Source of the DNA: CAZWVA01 sp964636885
GTDB lineage: Bacteria; Desulfobacterota_D; UBA1144; Nemesobacterales; CSP1-2
Assembly (NCBI GenBank): GCA_964636885.1
Contig: CAZWVA010000066.1
Location: 1-14,079, forward strand
Direction: 5' to 3'
Length of the DNA stretch: 14,079 nt
The notes beneath the pieces are model-generated. The model was not told where the DNA came from, did no database searches, and was given only the letters and a program-made list of their open reading frames with translations. Position 1 is the first letter of the stretch; every line of letters starts with the position of its first letter. The position numbers were made by a program, and so were the translations under genes. This document shows, in pieces, positions 1-5,572 of this stretch.

Positions 1-2
1 CG

Positions 3-254
3 GTTAAATCCGGTGCTGCGGTTATAGTCCTATCTGCGGTTTATGAACGTACCGTAATAGTGTATGGAGAAAGAGGTAGAAGATACGTTCACATGGAAGT
101 TGGTCATGCAGCCCAAAATGCTTGTCTACAAGCGGTTTCTTTAAACCTAGGAACGGTGGTCATCGGTGCTTTCGATGATACGGGTGTGAAGAGGGTTATG
201 GACATGCCAGACGAAGAACGGCCCCTGTGTATAATACCGGTGGGTAGGAAGTGA
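3..254 (+). CDS. SagB-type nitroreductase-family oxidoreductase, C-terminal part
   Basis: This is the last 83 codons of a gene whose 5' end lies left of the window. The reading frame is open from base 3, so the GTG at 60 is an internal codon and not a start. The sequence runs VYGERGRRYVHMEVGHAAQN, then a Leu/Gly-rich stretch ending GTVVIGAFDD, a VKRVMDMPDEE segment and a terminal IIPVGR. This order matches the C-terminal half of SagB/ThcOx-type dehydrogenases, the FMN-dependent nitroreductase-fold enzymes. In that fold the GHAAQN helix helps form the flavin pocket and dimer interface. Stand-alone SagB-like proteins of this type are common outside azole-peptide toxin clusters, so a role in thiazole/oxazole formation should not be assumed. 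A weakly spaced downstream gene follows after 47 bases. The family call is confident; the substrate is unknown. Confidence 0.85.
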   Translation, partial: VKSGAAVIVLSAVYERTVIVYGERGRRYVHMEVGHAAQNACLQAVSLNLGTVVIGAFDDTGVKRVMDMPDEERPLCIIPVGRK

Positions 255-301
255 TTTGGAAGGGTACTTGTGGGAAGTAAAAAGAGAACGGGTGGGCAAA
301 G

Positions 302-865
302 ATGAAGGGATTCATAGTCTTAATATTTATAGCCCTGGGGCCCTATATCGTAACGGGGACAAAAGAGGAGGAGAAACAGGTAATAATGCCAGCCGAGCGT
401 TTATGTTCTGAGATGGCATCTAATGAGGAAGCCTTAAAAGAACTCAAGGGAAAAGAAGCGATAATCCTCGGAAGGGTGTCTTCCATCGGCGATAAGAGAG
501 AGGTTTATTTGGGGAATCGCATAGATTCTATAGTTGAACTAGTAATTATACCAGAGCCAAAAAGGGACCCCTTTGGAAGAGTGGTTCCGGATACGGGTTG
601 TTATGTCTCCTGTTTTATCGATGTTCCTGGGGAGCGATGCGAACATCGAGATGGAAAGCTCGAATGCCGGGAGGTAACCAGTCCAAAACTCGAAGAGAAC
701 GTGGGTGCGATTCTTAAACTAAGAGGTGGCGAATCCATAACGGTGAGAGGAGAAATCAGGGGTCTTTCTCTAATTCCTATCTATTCGATAGGAGGCCATA
801 AAAGGCAGATAGTTAACCCCGTTTTATCGAGATGTGAAATAGTATTTCACAGCTTGCCTATTTGA
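302..865 (+). CDS. small exported protein with six cysteines, possible OB-fold
   Basis: I do not recognise this 187-residue protein by name. It begins MKGF followed by a hydrophobic stretch to about residue 18, then a charged KEEEK segment. This is a short signal peptide or N-terminal anchor, so the protein is probably periplasmic or membrane attached. The mature part contains an LKGKEAIILGRVSSIGDKREVYLG segment near residues 48-71 and a later GESITVRGEIRGL segment. This beta-rich pattern resembles the secreted tRNA_anti-like/OB-fold group, but the match is only by eye. Cysteines fall at about 35, 100, 104, 113, 122 and 178, which could give disulfides after export. The ATG at 302 has only a poor ribosome site (GGTGGG). 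The last 42 bases overlap the 3' end of the minus-strand phaC gene. Confidence 0.6.
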   Translation: MKGFIVLIFIALGPYIVTGTKEEEKQVIMPAERLCSEMASNEEALKELKGKEAIILGRVSSIGDKREVYLGNRIDSIVELVIIPEPKRDPFGRVVPDTGCYVSCFIDVPGERCEHRDGKLECREVTSPKLEENVGAILKLRGGESITVRGEIRGLSLIPIYSIGGHKRQIVNPVLSRCEIVFHSLPI

Positions 866-1966
866 TCTGGGCTTTAGCCATGAGACGATAGTAGGCCAAG
901 TGAGTTTGGGCCCCTCGTCTCCTATAATGATATCTATATGCCCTGTATCTCCTCCCGAAACTTCAATGAATTCTTTATCTTGAGTTGAAACGACGTCTAG
1001 AAGAGCCTTAGCCGATTCCGGCGGGGAGACGACGTCCGCTTTATGGGAGAGGATTAGAATCGGACACTCTATTTTAGATAGATCCGCTACTTTCCCTCCT
1101 ATCCGGAGGTTCATTTTAATGAGTGCGTTTTTACGGAAAAACTCCTTAATGAGTTGCTTAAAAGCCTTAGCCGGAAAGGGGGGTGATTCTGCCAACCATC
1201 TGTTTATGAGTAGCACCTTTTTTACGTATTCTCTGTTTGGAATGTTTTTAAATAGATCCATATGTTTCTTTAAATAGCGAAGAGGATTCCTGATACCGGC
1301 TATTAAATTAAAGCTGGCTATTATTAACTCCGGGGGTATATTCCCGAATAGATTAACCAATCGATCCGCATCGACATTCTTCCAGAAATGATAGTGAAGG
1401 CCCAGCCTTGAGAAATCAACAGGGGTTGCAACGAGTACTATGTTCTTAACTGGCTTATTGTCGCTCAAGGTCACATAGAGCAGGGTAAAAACCCCTCCTA
1501 GGCAATAGCCCAAAAGGGATAGCGAGTTAGAAGAGGCCACTCTTAAAACACCCTCTACCGCAGACGGTATGTAACCGAAGATATAGTCCTCGAATCCTAA
1601 AGACCCATCGTTTTCATCTGGCACTCCAAAGTCTATTAAGTAGACGTCAAAACCTTCTTTAACTAAGTGCTCGATAAAACTCAAGCCCGGGTGTAAGTCG
1701 AGTATATAGGGTTTTGATAAGAGCGGGGTTATTATAAGAAGGGGTATCAAAGAGGTTCGCTTTTTAAACGGAGCATAGTGGATTACCTTAACCTTTCCCA
1801 TCTCCGAGATTACTTCTGACCGGGTCTGACCTACCTCAAGTGTATTTCCAAAGAGAAGCCTTTCGATCTGAGACAGGTAATCCAAGAAGGCTTTTTTACT
1901 AAGGATCCTGTAGTTCTCATAGAAAAAATCCGGTTTTATATAAAGGGGATTAAAAACCGTTTCCAA
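824..1966 (-). CDS. phaC: class III poly(3-hydroxyalkanoate) synthase subunit PhaC
   Basis: This 380-residue alpha/beta-hydrolase polymerises (R)-3-hydroxyacyl-CoA into storage polyester at granule surfaces. Class III signatures are clear: SKPYILDLHPG around residues 84-94, EGFDVYLIDFGVP at 104-116, DYIFGYI at 127-133, and a lipase-like box G-Y-C-L-G-G with the nucleophile Cys155. The other triad members are visible as Asp311 (in HKADVVSPP) and His343 (in TGHI). The length fits class III PhaC (about 350-390) and is far below class I (about 590). Class III enzymes normally work with a PhaE subunit, or PhaR in class IV, and neither gene is in the window. The start is a TTG at 1966-1964, supported by GGAG 6-7 bases upstream. 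The gene diverges from the pentapeptide gene. Confidence 0.92.
   Translation of the reverse strand: METVFNPLYIKPDFFYENYRILSKKAFLDYLSQIERLLFGNTLEVGQTRSEVISEMGKVKVIHYAPFKKRTSLIPLLIITPLLSKPYILDLHPGLSFIEHLVKEGFDVYLIDFGVPDENDGSLGFEDYIFGYIPSAVEGVLRVASSNSLSLLGYCLGGVFTLLYVTLSDNKPVKNIVLVATPVDFSRLGLHYHFWKNVDADRLVNLFGNIPPELIIASFNLIAGIRNPLRYLKKHMDLFKNIPNREYVKKVLLINRWLAESPPFPAKAFKQLIKEFFRKNALIKMNLRIGGKVADLSKIECPILILSHKADVVSPPESAKALLDVVSTQDKEFIEVSGGDTGHIDIIIGDEGPKLTWPTIVSWLKPRSNRQAVKYYFTSR
833..851. terminator. perfect 8-bp hairpin inside a convergent gene overlap
   Basis: TGTGAAAT (833-840) and ATTTCACA (844-851) form a perfect 8-bp stem around an AGT loop. It sits inside the 42-base region shared by the 3' ends of the exported-protein gene and phaC. 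It could fold in both transcripts, but neither side is followed by a U-tract, so it is not a standard intrinsic terminator. It may protect 3' ends or help stop converging polymerases. Confidence 0.3.
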
Positions 1967-2105
1967 GTTATCTCCGATTATGCTTTTATGTTATTAGTTT
2001 ATCCGATTTTTTTAGGGCGTTTTACCGTTCTTGCTTTCATGAATGCGATTAAATATCTTGGGTATTGGGTTCTTGGTAAAGTCCTTTTGCAAAGCGGGAT
2101 CGTCC

Positions 2106-2723
2106 ATGGCCGTTGAGAAGCATCTGTCTATTCTAAGGCAAGGAGTTGGGATTTGGAATCGTTGGAGGGAAGAGAACCCTGATCTCAAGCCGGACCTCTC
2201 GGAGGCAGACCTAAGCGGGGTAGATCTTAGGGGGGCGTACCTAAGGGAGGCGAACCTCAGCGGGGCGAACCTGAGGGAGACGGATCTCAGTGGTGCGGAT
2301 CTCGGTTGGGCGGATCTCCACAAGGCGGATCTCGGTTGGGCGGATCTAAGTGGGGCGTATCTTAGAAGTGCAAACCTAAGTGATTCACATCTAAGAACGG
2401 TAGACCTCATAGAGGCGACTCTGAGTAAAGCGAACCTAAGTAACGCATGTCTCAGGGAGGCCGATCTCAGATCGGCTAATCTCAGGGAGGCGGATCTAAA
2501 AGGGGCGGACCTAAGCAGGGCTGACCTTGGTCGGGCTGACCTCTGGAGGGCGGATCTTAAGGGGGCAAAACTCGAAGGGGCTAACCTAGAGAAGGCGGTT
2601 CTTGTGCAAGCCGATTTAACCCACGTGGAAAACCTGACACAGGAACAGATCGACTCGGCAATCGTTGATAAAACGACTAGACTTCCGGAGTATATTAAAT
2701 CGTCTTCCCAAGGAAGGAGATAG
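2106..2723 (+). CDS. pentapeptide-repeat protein, 29 uninterrupted repeats
   Basis: The protein has 205 residues from the ATG at 2106. An upstream in-frame ATG at 2043 would add 21 residues. I prefer 2106 because the protein then begins MAVEKHLSILRQGVGIWNRW, a common N-terminal cap of this family that leads into REENPDLKPDLS. From PDLSE to ADLTH I count 29 consecutive five-residue units of the A(D/N)LxX type, about seven turns of a right-handed square beta-helix. The end, LTQEQIDSAIVDKTTRLPEYI, is the usual C-terminal cap. There is no TIR, kinase or other fused effector domain and no signal peptide, so it is probably a cytosolic binding or scaffold protein. Its function is unknown. Some family members mimic DNA and protect gyrase, but nothing here proves that. 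Confidence 0.88.
   Translation: MAVEKHLSILRQGVGIWNRWREENPDLKPDLSEADLSGVDLRGAYLREANLSGANLRETDLSGADLGWADLHKADLGWADLSGAYLRSANLSDSHLRTVDLIEATLSKANLSNACLREADLRSANLREADLKGADLSRADLGRADLWRADLKGAKLEGANLEKAVLVQADLTHVENLTQEQIDSAIVDKTTRLPEYIKSSSQGRR
2295..2347 (+). repeat. 23-bp direct repeat, 30-bp period, within the pentapeptide gene
   Basis: A 23-base unit (GCGGATCTCGG followed by TTGGGCGGATCT) occurs at 2295-2317 and again at 2325-2347 without mismatch. The 30-base period equals two pentapeptides, encoding ADLGWAD twice. It indicates recent slippage or duplication in a coding repeat tract whose base unit is 15 bp. Confidence 0.85.
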
Positions 2724-2753
2724 TTTGCGCTCCTTTTCACCCGATCCGATGTG

Positions 2754-2783
2754 TTGTTATAGACGTATATACGGTGTTATACT
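2754..2783 (+). promoter_or_regulatory. sigma-70-like promoter for archease with palindromic spacer
   Basis: A -35-like TTGTTA (2754-2759) and a -10-like TATACT (2778-2783) are 18 bases apart, upstream of the archease start at 2831. The spacer holds a perfect 10-bp palindrome CGTATATACG (2764-2773). A second palindrome, AATCCGGATT (2808-2817), lies downstream. Either could be an operator, but 10-bp palindromes are expected by chance in a window of this size. Confidence 0.4.
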
Positions 2784-2830
2784 GTGATTCTTATTATAGG
2801 AGCCCCGAATCCGGATTATCATAGGTCGCA

Positions 2831-3238
2831 ATGGCGTACAGGATATTAGAGCACACCGCGGACATTAGGATGTTCGTTCAAGCGGATTCCCTTGAAGGTC
2901 TCTTTTCAGACGCCCTTTACGGAATGATGGAGATCCTTAAACCGAGGGCTGACGATAGGAAGCAGATGACACAGAGAACCATTGCGCTTGAAGCAGTAGA
3001 TGTAACCGCGCTTCTTATCGATTTTCTTAACGAGGTCTTACTCTCGGTTCATATACATAAGGAGATGTATGACGAAGTGGTCTTTAAGACCCTTTCCATG
3101 AACTCGCTTGAAGCGACACTTAGGGGTTTTACCGTAAGCTCTTTTGGTGAGGATATAAAGGCCGTAACGTACCATGAGGCAGAGGTAAGGGAGACGAAAG
3201 ACGGTGGTTGGGAAACCATGATTATTTTTGATGTCTAA
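2831..3238 (+). CDS. archease, RtcB RNA-ligase activator
   Basis: This is a 135-residue, full-length archease. The start MAYRILEHTADIRM contains the conserved EHTAD motif with its metal-coordinating Asp. It is followed by the DSLEGLFSDALYGMM helix, the LIDFLNEVLLSVHIHKEM core (about 61-79) and a C-terminal IIFDV strand. Archease promotes guanylylation and multiple turnover of the 3'-phosphate RNA ligase RtcB. The rtcB gene lies 194 bases downstream on the same strand, and this linkage supports the call. The ATG at 2831 has only a weak upstream AGG. A sigma-70-like promoter lies upstream, while rtcB has its own sigma-54 promoter, so the activator may be made constitutively and the ligase on demand (inference). 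Confidence 0.93.
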   Translation: MAYRILEHTADIRMFVQADSLEGLFSDALYGMMEILKPRADDRKQMTQRTIALEAVDVTALLIDFLNEVLLSVHIHKEMYDEVVFKTLSMNSLEATLRGFTVSSFGEDIKAVTYHEAEVRETKDGGWETMIIFDV

Positions 3239-3254
3239 CCGTATCTACCTGACT

Positions 3255-3327
3255 TAGGGATCGTCCAAGGTGTCAGATGTCGTATTTTATGACAGTGTTC
3301 TTTTCCCGATCAGGAGAGGGATCCCTA
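3255..3327. repeat. 8-bp inverted repeat flanking the dyad
   Basis: TAGGGATC (3255-3262) and GATCCCTA (3320-3327) are exact inverted copies 57 bases apart that bracket the TGTCA dyad in the archease-rtcB gap. They could be a looped structure at the end of the archease transcript or part of the control region. With an arm of only 8 bp and a long spacer, chance is possible. Confidence 0.3.
3271..3294 (+). promoter_or_regulatory. dyad, candidate enhancer (upstream activating) site for rtcB
   Basis: TGTCAGA (3271-3277) and TATGACA (3288-3294) are inverted half-sites matching at six of seven positions, separated by 10 bases. They lie roughly 80-100 bases before the sigma-54 -24 element. That is the usual distance for a bacterial enhancer-binding protein such as RtcR. 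This is a single site, assigned by position only. Confidence 0.35.
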
Positions 3328-3369
3328 GAAAATATCAACGATTTTGGTAAGCTGTGTGTAGTGGGTTGA

Positions 3370-3385
3370 TGGCATATAGATTGCC
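3370..3385 (+). promoter_or_regulatory. sigma-54 promoter (-24/-12) upstream of rtcB
   Basis: TGGCAT (3370-3375), five bases, then TTGCC (3381-3385) matches the sigma-54 consensus TGGCAC-N5-TTGC except for one base. It implies transcription starting near 3395, about 38 bases before the rtcB ATG. By my reading only one other such match occurs in the window, also in a gap upstream of a gene run. Chance expectation for nine fixed positions on both strands is about 0.1. Confidence 0.75.
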
Positions 3386-3432
3386 CGACGTACCTTGGGG
3401 TTCTTTAATACAATATCCAGTCGGAGTTAGGC

Positions 3433-4839
3433 ATGTTCGATATATCCAATCTCATAAGGATAGAGGATTTTCTCTGGGAGATCCCAAAGACCTTCCGAGG
3501 CGACATGCGGGTACCGGCTCGAGTCTATGCACGTGAATATATGCTCGATTCCATCTCTGTAGACAAGTCCCTGGAGCAGCTTGTAAATGTTGCAACCCTT
3601 CCCGGAATCAAGGGATACGCACTTGCTATGCCCGATATACATGAGGGATACGGGTTCCCCGTTGGCGGTGTGGCGGCCTTTGACAGTGAGGAGGGGATCG
3701 TATCCCCCGGTGGCATTGGTTACGACATTAATTGTGGTGTACGGCTGTTACGATCGGAGAAAACGTTCTCCGAGATCGAACCCTATCTTCGTAGTCTTGG
3801 AAGAATGATCTACCAGGAGGTGCCCTCTGGTGTAGGGGTTGGAGGTAGGCTCGATTTGAGGGATAAAGAATTTGATCTTGTTCTGGAGAAGGGGGCTGTA
3901 CGGATGGTTGAACTCGGATACGGAGAGCCGGACGATCTTGAGAATACGGAATCCGGAGGAATGCTGGATACAGCGGTACCGGAACTCGTTTCAGAACACG
4001 CAAAGAGCCGAGGGCATGATCAGCTCGGGACTATGGGGGCGGGCAATCACTTTGTTGAGGTCGGCGTTGTCGAGACTGTATTTGATGAGTCCGAGGCTAA
4101 GAGATTAAATATTTTTAAGGACCAAGTAACGATGTTGATTCATACGGGTTCCCGTGGGCTCGGCCATCAGATTGCGACCGACTATATACGGGTCATGATG
4201 AAGGTCATGCCTAACTATGGCATTGTCTTACCCGATCGTGAATTGGCGTGTGCTCCGTTTACTTCAAAGGAGGGGCAGGAGTATTTTAAGGCGATGTCTG
4301 CAGGGGCGAACTTCGCATGGGCAAACCGCCAACTCATCACCTGGGAGGTGAGAAAGGCGTGGGAGGCTGTATTGGGCAAAGGGGGAGGAAAGCTGAGCGT
4401 GGTTTACGATGTGGCACACAACATTGCAAAAATCGAGGAGTACACGCTCGATGGCAAAAGATACAATCTCGTTATTCACAGGAAGGGTGCAACACGTGCC
4501 TTTCCCAATCAACCAGTGCTTATTCCGGGGAGTATGGGTACCCATTCGTATATCTTGGTCGGCCAGGAGAAGGCCCTAACCGTGAGCTTTGGGTCGAGTT
4601 GCCATGGAGCGGGTAGAAGGATGTCTCGTACACGCGCAAGGAAGGAGGTAAGCGTGGAGGAGCTGAGACAAAGACTGGAAAGCATGGGTATAGTCGTTAA
4701 CGCCGGTTCGGCAAAAGGGCTTACCGAGGAGGCTCCTGAGGCCTATAAGGACGTTAATGAGGTCGTAGATGTCATACACGAGGCAGGGATAGCAAATAAG
4801 GTCGCTCGCCTGAAACCGGTTGCTGTTATTAAAGGTTAG
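3433..4839 (+). CDS. rtcB: RNA-splicing/repair ligase RtcB
   Basis: RtcB joins RNA 2',3'-cyclic-phosphate or 3'-phosphate ends to 5'-OH ends through a guanylylated histidine, using GTP and Mn2+. All core motifs are visible: MPDIHEGYGFPVGGVAA (66-82), YDINCGVRLL with metal-binding Asp98 and Cys101, GAGNHFVE with His206, IHTGSRGLGH with His237 and His245, VYDVAHN with His329, and SSCHGAGR with His391, the expected GMP acceptor. The 468 residues fit the long archaeal/bacterial form. The ATG at 3433 has a GGAG site six bases upstream. The gene follows archease and a sigma-54 promoter and precedes two small co-directional genes with gaps of 27 and 35 bases. I see no rtcA or rtcR. The ligase activity is certain by homology; its physiological substrate is unknown. 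Confidence 0.97.
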   Translation: MFDISNLIRIEDFLWEIPKTFRGDMRVPARVYAREYMLDSISVDKSLEQLVNVATLPGIKGYALAMPDIHEGYGFPVGGVAAFDSEEGIVSPGGIGYDINCGVRLLRSEKTFSEIEPYLRSLGRMIYQEVPSGVGVGGRLDLRDKEFDLVLEKGAVRMVELGYGEPDDLENTESGGMLDTAVPELVSEHAKSRGHDQLGTMGAGNHFVEVGVVETVFDESEAKRLNIFKDQVTMLIHTGSRGLGHQIATDYIRVMMKVMPNYGIVLPDRELACAPFTSKEGQEYFKAMSAGANFAWANRQLITWEVRKAWEAVLGKGGGKLSVVYDVAHNIAKIEEYTLDGKRYNLVIHRKGATRAFPNQPVLIPGSMGTHSYILVGQEKALTVSFGSSCHGAGRRMSRTRARKEVSVEELRQRLESMGIVVNAGSAKGLTEEAPEAYKDVNEVVDVIHEAGIANKVARLKPVAVIKG

Positions 4840-4866
4840 TTCTCCTCGTTTCCACTTCGCAGGATC

Positions 4867-5133
4867 TTGAAGAGGAGGGACGGGAACCCGAATCGGGACG
4901 TGTCGAACAAAAAGATGGGTAAGCCCAAGCTATGGAGGATTGCCATTCATGATGGTGTTCAAAAGTCTAGGATACAGGTCTATGCGGACTTCTTTAATGA
5001 GCGGGCGGGAGATACAGGTACGGTTGAATGTACGTTCTATCTGAGTAAAGACAAGATCGACATGGATAGGATAGAGGAGCAGGCGGTAGCGATGGCAGAG
5101 GATCTACTTAGAAGGGCCTTATCCAACGGCTGA
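4867..5133 (+). CDS. small conserved-looking protein of unknown function, rtcB-linked
   Basis: I do not recognise this protein of up to 88 residues. The longest frame starts with TTG at 4867, preceded by AGGA only 2-5 bases away. An ATG at 4915 would start it at MGKPKLWRIAIHDG, where the fold appears to begin. The 16 residues before that are low complexity and charged, so 4915 may be the true start (72 residues). The sequence suggests two beta strands (WRIAIHDG, SRIQVYADFF), a TGTVECTFYLS strand and a C-terminal helix (DRIEEQAVAMAEDLLRRAL). There is no signal peptide or cysteine pair. It follows rtcB by 27 bases and precedes a Cse60-like gene, so it is probably co-transcribed with the ligase. 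Confidence 0.6.
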   Translation: MKRRDGNPNRDVSNKKMGKPKLWRIAIHDGVQKSRIQVYADFFNERAGDTGTVECTFYLSKDKIDMDRIEEQAVAMAEDLLRRALSNG

Positions 5134-5168
5134 ACGATAAAACGGTATAAGGGGGAGGGTCATACATA

Positions 5169-5354
5169 ATGGTAAAAGTCACGATGTTTCAACGCCCTCT
5201 TACGGACCTAAAGGGACTGGAGTCGGAGGTTAATTATTGGTTGGAGGTGAACAGGTGGTATCAACTGGTTGATATAAAGTTCGTACCCATCGAATCCTGT
5301 ATAATCGCCTGCGTTATCTATGAGGAAGAAGAGGAGAGGGAGCCTATCTTCTAA
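5169..5354 (+). CDS. Cse60-like small protein
   Basis: This 61-residue protein reads VKVTMFQRPL, LKGLESEVNYWLEV, LVDIKFVPIES, then a short IIACVIYEEEEE tail. The layout is an N-terminal strand, a helix with E-x-EVNxWL, a VDIK strand and a terminal strand. It resembles the small Cse60 family, first named in Bacillus as sporulation-expressed but widespread in non-sporulating bacteria with no known activity. The match is by eye only. The ATG at 5169 has a strong purine-rich GGGGGAGGG site about 11 bases upstream. It is the last gene before a terminator-like hairpin and probably belongs to the rtcB transcript. Confidence 0.65.
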   Translation: MVKVTMFQRPLTDLKGLESEVNYWLEVNRWYQLVDIKFVPIESCIIACVIYEEEEEREPIF

Positions 5355-5394
5355 TCCGATTCCCCTATGCCTTTCTCTTCCGTTCCTAAGGTTT

Positions 5395-5443
5395 AACCGA
5401 AGGCCTGCCGTTTAGATACGCTTTCGGTTCGGCGTCTTTTTCT
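5395..5443 (+). terminator. terminator-like hairpin closing the rtcB run
   Basis: AACCGAAGGC (5395-5404) pairs with GCTTTCGGTT (5420-5429) in a 10-bp stem with one G-T pair. The loop is 15 bases. The stem is followed after a short CGGCGTC by a T-rich CTTTTTCTT. The gap to the T-run is longer than ideal, so this is a moderate candidate that would separate the RNA-repair run from the signalling operon. Confidence 0.5.
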
Positions 5444-5530
5444 TGACGAAATTTGTTAGATCCACTCGTTGTGGCCCTCTTTATGTCAAAAATATTAAAT
5501 GATATAGGCATATTACAACCTTAATATCCG

Positions 5531-5546
5531 TGGCATAGTTATTGCA
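5531..5546 (+). promoter_or_regulatory. sigma-54 promoter of the signalling operon
   Basis: TGGCAT (5531-5536), five bases, then TTGCA (5542-5546) fits the -24/-12 consensus with one mismatch and correct spacing. Transcription should start near 5557, about 16 bases before the ATG at 5573. That leaves just enough room for the GGTGAGG ribosome site. The rest of the 218-base gap (5355-5572) holds the terminator-like hairpin and AT-rich DNA. I found no clear enhancer dyad or riboswitch in it. Confidence 0.72.
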
Positions 5547-5572
5547 ATTAGAACCCCTAAAGGGTGAGGTAA

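Noticed and set aside
60..254. Separate 64-residue gene starting at GTG 60
   Set aside because: The frame is open upstream to the window edge, and the upstream residues continue the nitroreductase-like pattern, so 60 is an internal codon.
2043..2105. N-terminal extension of the pentapeptide protein from ATG 2043
   Set aside because: The extra 21 residues do not resemble the family, whereas MAVEKHLSILRQG at 2106 is the usual start; the choice is likely but not certain.
2195..2640. CRISPR-like or satellite repeat tract
   Set aside because: The short period of 15 bases encodes A(D/N)LxX pentapeptides in one frame; there are no conserved long repeats with unique spacers.
3354..3536. Small plus-strand frame before and inside rtcB
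   Set aside because: It has no family resemblance, overlaps the sigma-54 element and the rtcB start, and reads the rtcB DNA in another frame.
5355..5572. c-di-GMP riboswitch upstream of the signalling operon
   Set aside because: I see no GEMM-like conserved core, and the predicted sigma-54 transcript leader is only about 16 bases, too short for an aptamer.
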